From JBKPHS01 sp046729975 (lineage in GTDB: Bacteria > Actinomycetota > Thermoleophilia > Solirubrobacterales > Thermoleophilaceae), in contig JBKPHS010000111.1 in the NCBI GenBank assembly GCA_046729975.1, positions 1 through 10,861 on the forward strand: a stretch of 10,861 bases of DNA, read 5' to 3'. A program made the position numbers and the translations under genes. Shown in pieces: positions 5,530-10,861 of the stretch; position 1 is the stretch's first letter; each line of letters opens with the position of its first letter. Below the pieces are notes generated by a model that did not search any database, was not told the DNA's origin, and saw only the letters and a list, made by a program, of their open reading frames with translations.

Positions 5530-6693
5530 TTAGCCCCCGAGGCTCGAGCGGAGGCGCTCGACCGCCTCGGACAGCCGCTCGTCAGCGACGGTGAGCGAGA
5601 TCCTGAAGAAGCCCTCGCCGTTTGGCCCGTAGGCGCTGCCCGGCGACAGGACCACCGCCGACTCGTCGAGCACGAGCTCGCAGTAGGAAGCGGAGGTGTG
5701 ACCGTCGGGCACGGGCGCCCAGACGTAGATCGTGCCCTTCGGCGGAGTCACGTCCACGCCGATGTCGCGCAGGGCGTCACACACCAGGTCACGCCGGCGC
5801 TGGTAGACGGCGCTCATCTCACGCGCCGCATCGTCGCCTCCGTCGAGCGCGGCCGCGGCGGCGAGCTGGACGGCCTCGAACATGCCCGAGTCGATGTTCG
5901 TCTTGAGCTTCCAGTAGGCCTCGACCGCGTTCTGGTTCCCGAGGATCGCGGCCGTACGCCAGCCGGTCATGTTGTAGCCCTTCGAGAGCGAGAACACCTC
6001 GACGCCCACCTCCTTGGCACCGGGAGTCGCGAGGAAGCTCGGGGCCACGTAGCCGTCGAAGGGCGTCTCAGTGTAGGAGGCGTCGGGCCCGCCACCCACG
6101 GCGTTCGCGCGCGCGAACTCCACGACGCGCTCGAACAGCCCCTCGGGCGCCACGGCCCCGGTCGGGTTGTTCGGGTAGTTGTGGTAGAGCAGGCGCGCGC
6201 GCTCGCGCGCGTCGGCGGGGATCGCGTCGAGGTCGGGCGCGAAGCCGTTCTCGGGGAGCAGCGGAATCAGCACTGGCTCCGCGCCGGCGAGCAAGGGACC
6301 GCCGGTGTACACGGGGTAGCCCGGATCGGCGGCCAGCGCCACCTCACCTGAGTCGAGGAAGGCGAGATTCAGGTTGAAGATGCACTCCTTGGCCCCGAGC
6401 GCCGGAATGACCTCGGTCTCGGGGTCGATCGACACGCCGAAGCGCCGCTCGTAGAAGCGAGCCAGCGCCTCGCGCAGCTCGGGCCGGCCGCGGTTCGACG
6501 GGTAATGGTGAGTGCCAGGGTCAGCCGCCGCCTCCCGGAGCGCCTCGACGACGAAGCGGGGCGTCGGCGTATCCGGATCGCCGATGCCGAGGCTGATCAC
6601 GTCGATTCCCTGCGCCTTCTTCTCCCTCACCTTGCGCTCGAGCTCGGCGAACAGGTACGGCGGGATGCGGTTGAGTCGTGCGCTAGGTCTCAT
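5530..6693 (-). CDS. dapL: LL-diaminopimelate aminotransferase-like (class I/II PLP aminotransferase)
   Basis: Fold-type I aminotransferase of 387 aa. In the DapL route it would convert tetrahydrodipicolinate and glutamate to LL-diaminopimelate in one step. The N-terminal LGIGDPDTPTP (35-45), HHYPSNRGRPELREALA (62-78), ALGAKECIFNL (98-108), YHNYPNNPTGA (170-180), PLP Lys238 in SLSKGYNMTGWR, and substrate-carboxylate Arg364 in FFRISLT all fit the DapL / N-succinyl-DAP aminotransferase group. The neighbouring dapF-like gene, overlapped by 11 bases, supports a role in DAP synthesis. Succinyldiaminopimelate aminotransferase (DapC) is the main alternative. Residues 196-211 are odd: the strand before the pyridine-binding Asp204 reads VGGGPD, where the family has a hydrophobic strand ending in HD. 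The start is an ATG with a weak ribosome site. Confidence 0.8.
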   Translation of the reverse strand: MRPSARLNRIPPYLFAELERKVREKKAQGIDVISLGIGDPDTPTPRFVVEALREAAADPGTHHYPSNRGRPELREALARFYERRFGVSIDPETEVIPALGAKECIFNLNLAFLDSGEVALAADPGYPVYTGGPLLAGAEPVLIPLLPENGFAPDLDAIPADARERARLLYHNYPNNPTGAVAPEGLFERVVEFARANAVGGGPDASYTETPFDGYVAPSFLATPGAKEVGVEVFSLSKGYNMTGWRTAAILGNQNAVEAYWKLKTNIDSGMFEAVQLAAAAALDGGDDAAREMSAVYQRRRDLVCDALRDIGVDVTPPKGTIYVWAPVPDGHTSASYCELVLDESAVVLSPGSAYGPNGEGFFRISLTVADERLSEAVERLRSSLGG

Positions 6694-7498
6694 CGAGCTT
6701 CGTTAGGAACTCGTCGCTGAGCGTCCCGGAGTAGACGGGGACGGCCCAGCCCGTCAGGTCGACATGCAGATCCTCCCCCACCTCGACCTCGAGGTCGCCG
6801 CCGTCCAGGTGGACCGTCACCGGGCTGTCCGCGCCGCGGAGGACCGCCGCGACCGCGGCGCCGCTCGCGCCCGTGCCCGACGACATCGTCTCGCCGGCAC
6901 CGCGCTCGAAGATGCGGGCGCTGATCTCGCCCGCGGCGTCGCGGCGCCAGAAGGAGACATTGGTCCGCTCGGGGAACAGCTCGGTATTGCTCTCGATCGG
7001 CGGCCCGTAGAGGCCCAGGTCGAGCTCTTCGAGCCCCTCCCCCACCTCGATCGCGCACTGCGGGTTGCCGACCGAGAGGTCCTGGTAGCGGAACTGGCGG
7101 CCAGCGGACTCGAGCGTGCCCTCGCCGCGCAGTCTCGCGCGGCCCATGTCCACCTTGCACGTCATGGGACCCGTGATGTACGGGCGGATCTCCCCGGCCG
7201 CCGTCTGGATCGAGAAGGTATCGCTGTCTGTCCAGCCGCGGCGTCGCAGGTAGAGGACCGCCTCCCGCGCGCCGTTTCCAGACAGCTCGGCCTCGGATCC
7301 GTCGGGGTTGAAGATGCGCAGCTTCGCGACGAACCCGGGCTCGTCCGGCTCGGACAGGAGCAGCACGCCGTCCGATCCGACGCCCGTGTGCGGCAGGCAC
7401 AGCAGCCGCACGCGCTCGGGCGTGAGGTCGAACGGCAGGTCGCGCTCCTCGACGATGATGTAGTCGTTGCCGAGGGCCTGCCACTTCTCAAACCGCAC
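6683..7498 (-). CDS. dapF: Diaminopimelate epimerase-like protein with Ser at both catalytic Cys sites
   Basis: DapF-family protein of 271 aa. The N-terminus (MRFEKWQALGNDY) and the signature region FNPDGSEAELSGNGAR (63-78) are typical, as are GNPQ (144-147) and ERGAGETMSSGTGA (198-211). The reaction expected is interconversion of LL- and meso-diaminopimelate by a thiolate/thiol pair. Here the residue matching E. coli Cys73 is Ser73 (codon TCT) and the one matching Cys217 is Ser207 (TCG). The GNPH His is Gln147. Glu198 and the substrate-binding Asn residues are kept. I chose GTG at 7498, which has AGG 8 bases upstream and gives the conserved N-terminus; an in-frame GTG at 7537 would add 13 unlike residues. 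The gene lies next to a DapL-like aminotransferase, which it overlaps by 11 bases. Activity is uncertain. Confidence 0.85.
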   Translation of the reverse strand: MRFEKWQALGNDYIIVEERDLPFDLTPERVRLLCLPHTGVGSDGVLLLSEPDEPGFVAKLRIFNPDGSEAELSGNGAREAVLYLRRRGWTDSDTFSIQTAAGEIRPYITGPMTCKVDMGRARLRGEGTLESAGRQFRYQDLSVGNPQCAIEVGEGLEELDLGLYGPPIESNTELFPERTNVSFWRRDAAGEISARIFERGAGETMSSGTGASGAAVAAVLRGADSPVTVHLDGGDLEVEVGEDLHVDLTGWAVPVYSGTLSDEFLTKLDET

Positions 7499-7501
7499 CG
7501 G

Positions 7502-7690
7502 AACGCCTCGCTCGACGACTGGCTCCCCGACTACCACGTCCGGACGCGGCGCGGGGGCTCGGCACCGCCCGCGGCGCTGACGTTCGCGGAGTTGTTAGGC
7601 ACTGGCAGGTTCATCTCGCTCGAGGAGGGTGAGCGTCACGCCGTCTCCGGTGTCGCGGGCCGCTTCTGGACTCCTCGGGAAGCTCGGCCC
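7502..7690 (+). pseudogene. Decayed remnant of a ~150-200 aa START/SRPBCC-like protein gene
   Basis: The plus-strand frame reads NASLDDWLPDYHVRTRR, then a Pro/Ala-rich join, then LTFAELLGTGRFISLEEGE and GVAGRFWTP. These match in order the N-terminus and the middle of a family of actinobacterial proteins I recall, with LDDLLPDYDVRERH near the start and VGRFWRP later. There is no start codon near the N-terminus, the ~30-40 residues usual between the two parts are missing, and homology and frame are lost after GRFWTP near 7670-7690. G/C third positions persist through the recognisable part. It abuts the dapF start in the opposite direction. The identification is from memory of the family. Confidence 0.4.
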
Positions 7691-7779
7691 GCTTCGAGTC
7701 GGCGGCTGACTATATGGAATACGGCGAGGCCGCCACGGCCAAGGTGGCGGAGCTCCTGGCCGTGCGCGGAGAGGGGCTA
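7687..7779 (+). other. Coding-like stretch without recognised family
   Basis: In the frame starting at 7687 the plus strand reads ARFESAADYMEYGEAA and then a helix-like TAKVAELLAVRGEG. Third positions are strongly G/C and the composition is that of an amphipathic helix, unlike a random shadow. An ATG is at 7714, but no Shine-Dalgarno precedes it and the frame runs on into the antisense of miaA. A TAG at 7778-7780 lies one frame away. It may be the shifted end of the adjoining remnant or a second gene fragment. I do not recognise it. Confidence 0.2.
7709..7714 (-). promoter_or_regulatory. Possible -10 element upstream of dapF
   Basis: TATAGT on the minus strand is the best -10-like hexamer in the 278 bases between the miaA stop and the dapF start, and it sits in one of the few AT-rich patches. 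It would place a transcription start near 7702 and give a leader of about 200 bases. No good -35 is present at 16-18 bases. It would allow dapF-dapL to be expressed apart from miaA. Confidence 0.22.
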
Positions 7780-8670
7780 GCGCAGCCCCGCTGCGATCTC
7801 GGCCGCGACGTCTGCGGGCTCGCGGGCCGTCACGTCGATCGTTCGCACGCCGGAGAGCTTGCGCATCCACGTGAGCTGGCGCTTGGCGTATTGGCGGCTG
7901 CGCCGCTTCATCCCCTCCGCGTCGCCGGCCAGGAGCTCCTCGAAACCGAGCGCCTTGCCGGCGGTCCGCGAGGCGCCGGCCGCCTCCGCCCGGCGCACCT
8001 CCTCCGCCGCGCCCGCGGCCAGCATCGCGTCGATCCGCGCGTCGATCCGCTCGTACAGCGCATCGCGCTCCATCACGAGGCCGAACAGAGCCGTCGGCCG
8101 GCGCGTGTCGCCGGTCCACAGCTGCGACTCCCCCGGTTGCGGCTCGAGTGCCCCCATCTCGTGAAGCTCGAGCGCGCGGACGATGCGCGTGTGGTCGGTC
8201 GCCGGGACCGTGGCCGCAGCCCAGGGCGCCCGCCGCGCGAGCTCGGCGTGCAGGGCGCCGAGGCCCTCTTCGCGTAGCCGCTCCTCCAGCCGCTCGCGCA
8301 GGCCGTCCACCGGCGGCGGCGCGAGGTCGAGCTCCGTGAGCGCCGCGCGCAGGTACAGGCCGGTGCCTCCCACCACGATCGGGCGCCGCCCCGCCTCGAG
8401 TGCCGCGTCGATCTCGGCGTGCGCGAGCGGCATGAACTCGCCCACGGAGAAGGTCTCCCCTATCGGCACGAACGAGACCAGCCGGTGCTCGAGTCGCGCG
8501 CGCTCGGCCGCGCTCGCCACGCCGGTGAGGGTCTCGAGACCCTCGTAGACCTGAAGCGCGTCCGCCGAGATCGCCACCGGATCCTCACCGCGCTCGCGCA
8601 GCAGGTCCGCGAGCTCGACGGCGACGGCCGTCTTGCCGACCCCCGTCGGCCCGAACAGCGCCACGATCAC
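7777..8670 (-). CDS. miaA: tRNA dimethylallyltransferase MiaA
   Basis: MiaA of 297 aa, full length. It transfers a dimethylallyl group from DMAPP to N6 of A37 in tRNAs reading codons that start with U; MiaB then methylthiolates the product. The P-loop GPTGVGKT is at 7-14, and Asp37 in SADALQVY corresponds to the catalytic Asp of the family's DSxQVY motif. GGTGLYLRA is at 101-109, DHTRIVRALE at 159-168 and YAKRQLTWMRK at 261-271. The insert GLETLTGVASAAERA (44-58) replaces the usual MDIGTAK-like segment. The GTG start is 7 bases after the miaB stop; a second GTG at 8664 is possible. It lies in an operon directly after its pathway partner. Confidence 0.95.
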   Translation of the reverse strand: MIVALFGPTGVGKTAVAVELADLLRERGEDPVAISADALQVYEGLETLTGVASAAERARLEHRLVSFVPIGETFSVGEFMPLAHAEIDAALEAGRRPIVVGGTGLYLRAALTELDLAPPPVDGLRERLEERLREEGLGALHAELARRAPWAAATVPATDHTRIVRALELHEMGALEPQPGESQLWTGDTRRPTALFGLVMERDALYERIDARIDAMLAAGAAEEVRRAEAAGASRTAGKALGFEELLAGDAEGMKRRSRQYAKRQLTWMRKLSGVRTIDVTAREPADVAAEIAAGLR

Positions 8671-8677
8671 GGCACGC

Positions 8678-9997
8678 TCAGGCGACGCGCGCGAGCAGCG
8701 ACTCCTCGCCCGCGAGCGTCGTGCTCGTCGCCGAGGTGATCTCCACAGCCACGAGCTCGCCCGGCTGCGCGACGCCGCTGAAGTTCACGGTCTTGTTGTG
8801 CCGCGTTCGCCCGCGGAGCTTCGCGGCGTCGGTGCGCGACGGCCCCTCCACAAGCACTTCCATCGTCCGGCCGACGAATCGCTGCGCGCGCTCCGCGGCA
8901 ATTCGCTGCACTGCGTCCACGAGCCGCTCCATCCGCTCGCGCTTGACCGCGTGTGGAAGCTGCTCGGGCAGATCCGCGGCGATCGTGCCGCGGCGCGGCG
9001 AGAAGATGAACGTGAAGGCCGAGTCGTAGCGCACCTGCTCGACCACCTCGAGCGTCTGCCCGAAGTCCTCCTCGGTCTCGCCCGGAAAGCCGACGATGAT
9101 GTCCGTTGTGAGGGCGCAGTCCGGCACGTGCTCGCGGATCATCGCCACCCGGTCCAGGTAGCGCTGACGGTTGTACGTGCGCCGCATCGCCTTGAGCACG
9201 CTGCTCGAGCCCGACTGGAGTGGCAGGTGGATGTGCTCGCAGAGTGAGGGCAGCTCGGCGTGCGCGCGGATCACGTCCTCGCGCATGTCCTTCGGGTGCG
9301 GGCTCGTGTAGCGAATCCGCTCTACGCCGTCGATCGCGTCCACCCTCGCGAGCAGCTCTGCGAACGTCGCCTTCTGGCCCTTCGGGAGGTCGCGGCCGTA
9401 CGAGTTGACGTTCTGGCCGAGCAGCGTGACCTCGCGCACGCCGTCGGCGGCCAGCCGCTCGATCTCCGCGACGAGCTCGCCTGCGGGCCGGCTCACCTCG
9501 CGCCCGCGCGTGGACGGCACGATGCAGTAGGAGCAGACGCAGTTGCAGCCGACGGAGATCTGCACCCAGGCCTGGTAGTCGCGCTCACGCTTCATCGGCA
9601 GATGGCCGGTGAAGCCCTCGAACTCGAAGAAGCCCTGAGCGCTCAGGCTGTCGCTCGTCAGGAACTCGGCGAGCTTGTGGACCTGGCCGGGACCGAACGC
9701 GACGTCGACGAACGGAAAGCGCCGGAACACCTCGTCCTTCACAGACTGGGCCCAGCAGCCGCCGACGCCCACGACGCGCGACGGGTCCTCGGCCTTCAGG
9801 CGCTTGGCCTCGCCCAGGTTCCCGATGAAGCGGTTGTCCGCCGACTCGCGGATCGAGCAGGTGTTGAAGAGGATCAGATCGGCCTCGTCGCGGGACGCTG
9901 CCTCGTCGTAGCCGAGCGCCTCGAGCATGCCCTTCATGCGCTCCGAGTCGTGCTCGTTCATCTGGCACCCGAAGGTGGTGACGTGGTAGCGCTTCAC
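8678..9997 (-). CDS. miaB: tRNA-2-methylthio-N6-dimethylallyladenosine synthase MiaB
   Basis: Radical SAM methylthiotransferase of 439 aa that turns i6A37 into ms2i6A37 in tRNA. The N-terminal domain has the three Cys ligands of the auxiliary cluster: Cys11 (TFGCQMN), Cys47 (NTCSIRE) and Cys81 (GGCWAQ). The radical SAM cluster is CxxxCxxC with Cys151, Cys155 and Cys158 (GCNCVCSYC), followed by IVPSTRGRE. TSPHP (231-235), HLPLQSGS (257-264) and IVGFPGETEEDF (301-312) are typical. A TRAM domain fills the last ~65 residues. I preferred GTG at 9997, which gives the family-like MKRYHVTTFGCQMN; TTG at 10006 adds three residues. Neither has a clear ribosome site. A -10-like TACCCT ends 8 bases before the GTG, so a leaderless internal start is possible. 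The gene is 40 bases downstream of RNase Y. Confidence 0.94.
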   Translation of the reverse strand: MKRYHVTTFGCQMNEHDSERMKGMLEALGYDEAASRDEADLILFNTCSIRESADNRFIGNLGEAKRLKAEDPSRVVGVGGCWAQSVKDEVFRRFPFVDVAFGPGQVHKLAEFLTSDSLSAQGFFEFEGFTGHLPMKRERDYQAWVQISVGCNCVCSYCIVPSTRGREVSRPAGELVAEIERLAADGVREVTLLGQNVNSYGRDLPKGQKATFAELLARVDAIDGVERIRYTSPHPKDMREDVIRAHAELPSLCEHIHLPLQSGSSSVLKAMRRTYNRQRYLDRVAMIREHVPDCALTTDIIVGFPGETEEDFGQTLEVVEQVRYDSAFTFIFSPRRGTIAADLPEQLPHAVKRERMERLVDAVQRIAAERAQRFVGRTMEVLVEGPSRTDAAKLRGRTRHNKTVNFSGVAQPGELVAVEITSATSTTLAGEESLLARVA

Positions 9998-10037
9998 GGC
10001 CGGCAAGGGTATCGGCGCCGCTTGGCCTCTGACACGC

Positions 10038-10861
10038 CTACTTCGCGTAGTCCACGGCGCGGCTCTCGCGGATCACCGTGACCTTGATCTGACCCGGGAA
10101 GTCAAGCTCCTTCTCCACGTCACGCGCGATCTTGCGGGAGAGAACGGTCGCCTCGTCGTCGTCCACGTCCTCGGGACGCACGATCACGCGGATCTCGCGG
10201 CCCGCCTGCATGGCGTAGACCTTTTCCACTCCGTCGTGACGCGTGGCGATCTCCTCGAGGTCGCGCAGCCGCTTGACGTACTGCTCGAGCGACTCGCCTC
10301 GTGCGCCGGGCCGGGCCCCCGAAAGGGCGTCCGCAACCTGCACGATCACGGCCTCCACGGTCTGCATCTCGACCTCGTTGTGGTGCGCCTCCATCGCGTG
10401 GGCCACCGCCTCGGGCTCCTTGTAGCGCCGGGCAATGTCGCCTCCGACGAGCGCGTGCGGACCCTCGACCTCGTGCGAGACCGCCTTCCCGACGTCATGG
10501 AGCAGGGCCGCGCGGCGCGCGGTCTTCGCGCTCGCTCCGAGCTCCTCGGCGATCATCGCCGCCAAGCGGGAGACCTCGATCGAGTGCGCCAGCACGTTCT
10601 GGCCGTAGCTGGTGCGGAACTTCAGCCGCCCGAGCAGCTTCACGAGCTCGGGATGCACGGAGTGGACGTTGGCCTCGAACAGCGCCTGCTCGCCCTGCTC
10701 GATGATGTGGTTGTCGATCTCGGACTTCGCCTGGTAGTAGGCCTCCTCGATCCTGGCGGGGTGGATGCGCCCGTCGACGAGCAGCTTCTCGAGCGTGAGC
10801 TTCGCGATCTCTCGCCGGACGCCGTCGAAAGCCGACAGCACGACAGCCGACGGCGTATCGT
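10038..10861 (-). CDS. rny: Ribonuclease Y, C-terminal part (5' end outside window)
   Basis: The frame runs open through the right edge, starting DTPSAVVLSAFDGVRREIAK, which belongs to the KH-domain region of RNase Y, so the membrane anchor and coiled coil lie outside. About 274 residues are present. The KH segment runs through LTLEKLLVDGRIHPARIEE. The HD phosphohydrolase domain follows, with metal-binding HS in VLAHSIEVSRLA, the HD pair in ALLHDVGKA, HALVGGDIA, and HH in AMEAHHNEV. The C-terminus FPGQIKVTVIRESRAVDYAK is typical. RNase Y is an endonuclease that starts mRNA decay at the membrane. A GTG at 10841 is internal and is not the start. It appears to head the run of genes miaB, miaA and onward. 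Confidence 0.95.
   Translation of the reverse strand, partial: DTPSAVVLSAFDGVRREIAKLTLEKLLVDGRIHPARIEEAYYQAKSEIDNHIIEQGEQALFEANVHSVHPELVKLLGRLKFRTSYGQNVLAHSIEVSRLAAMIAEELGASAKTARRAALLHDVGKAVSHEVEGPHALVGGDIARRYKEPEAVAHAMEAHHNEVEMQTVEAVIVQVADALSGARPGARGESLEQYVKRLRDLEEIATRHDGVEKVYAMQAGREIRVIVRPEDVDDDEATVLSRKIARDVEKELDFPGQIKVTVIRESRAVDYAK

Noticed and set aside
3827..5533. 568-aa plus-strand open frame crossing the epimerase and DUF429-like genes
   Set aside because: It spans two genes in the wrong frame and is Arg-rich without motifs.
6190..6212. Alternating GC/CG palindrome-like run
   Set aside because: Explained by Ala/Arg codons (DARERARLL) in the aminotransferase; no partner or context for a regulatory site.
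7537..7619. Small minus-strand ORF of 26 codons (ATG near 7614, ends at TAG near 7537) before dapF, as a possible leader peptide
   Set aside because: No Lys- or DAP-related codon run, no attenuator hairpins seen, and the region is better explained by the plus-strand gene remnant.
7726..7758. Hairpin GGCC...GGCC between dapF and miaA considered as a miaA terminator
   Set aside because: Only about 7 bp with a loop near 18 bases and no U-run; too weak to call.
9260..10081. 273-aa plus-strand open frame opposite miaB
   Set aside because: Shadow of MiaB, whose Cys ligands and radical SAM motifs fix the true frame.
1..10861. CRISPR arrays, tRNA or rRNA genes, insertion sequences, phage or defence genes
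   Set aside because: None seen on either strand; apart from the 834-900 element there are no notable repeats, and all long genes are core functions or simple accessory enzymes.

Overview
This is a high-GC window of core chromosome. Gene content, order and codon use (GTG starts, G/C third positions, frequent 4-base gene overlaps) suggest an actinobacterium, most likely Thermoleophilia (Solirubrobacterales/Gaiellales-like). The main reasons are the order RNase Y - miaB - miaA - dapF - aminotransferase beside hflX, the DapL-type aminotransferase, and gatD. The lineage is inferred from recall, not from a search.

Layout, left to right. Positions 2-828 (+): the tail of an unrecognised gene, then gatD (glutaminase subunit of lipid II amidation). 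Positions 829-896: a short intergenic repeat that can fold into a long hairpin. Positions 897-3828 (-): a tightly coupled operon, hflX - dut - SCP2/alpha-beta hydrolase fusion, with both junctions being GTGA start/stop overlaps. Positions 3829-3851: a 23-base divergent promoter region. Positions 3852-4826 (+): an NAD-dependent epimerase/dehydratase whose stop codon overlaps the stop of the convergent gene. Positions 4823-10861 (-): RNase Y (5' end beyond the window) - miaB - miaA - a 278-base gap - dapF-like - dapL-like - DUF429-like gene.

How the genes work together. The DapL-like aminotransferase would make LL-diaminopimelate and the DapF-like protein would epimerise it to meso-DAP for lysine and peptidoglycan; gatD also acts on peptidoglycan precursors. 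miaA and miaB make the ms2i6A37 modification of tRNA. RNase Y degrades mRNA, HflX rescues or splits ribosomes, and Dut clears dUTP. The epimerase, hydrolase and DUF429-like protein have no firm role.

I see no defence system, mobile element, CRISPR array, tRNA or rRNA. The most interesting points are a DapF-like protein with Ser at both catalytic Cys positions; a locally odd stretch in the aminotransferase that becomes canonical if one class of transversion is reverted; overlapping divergent -10 boxes that predict two leaderless mRNAs 24 bases apart; a heptamer-repeat hairpin that pairs well only as plus-strand RNA; and a decayed gene between dapF and miaA.
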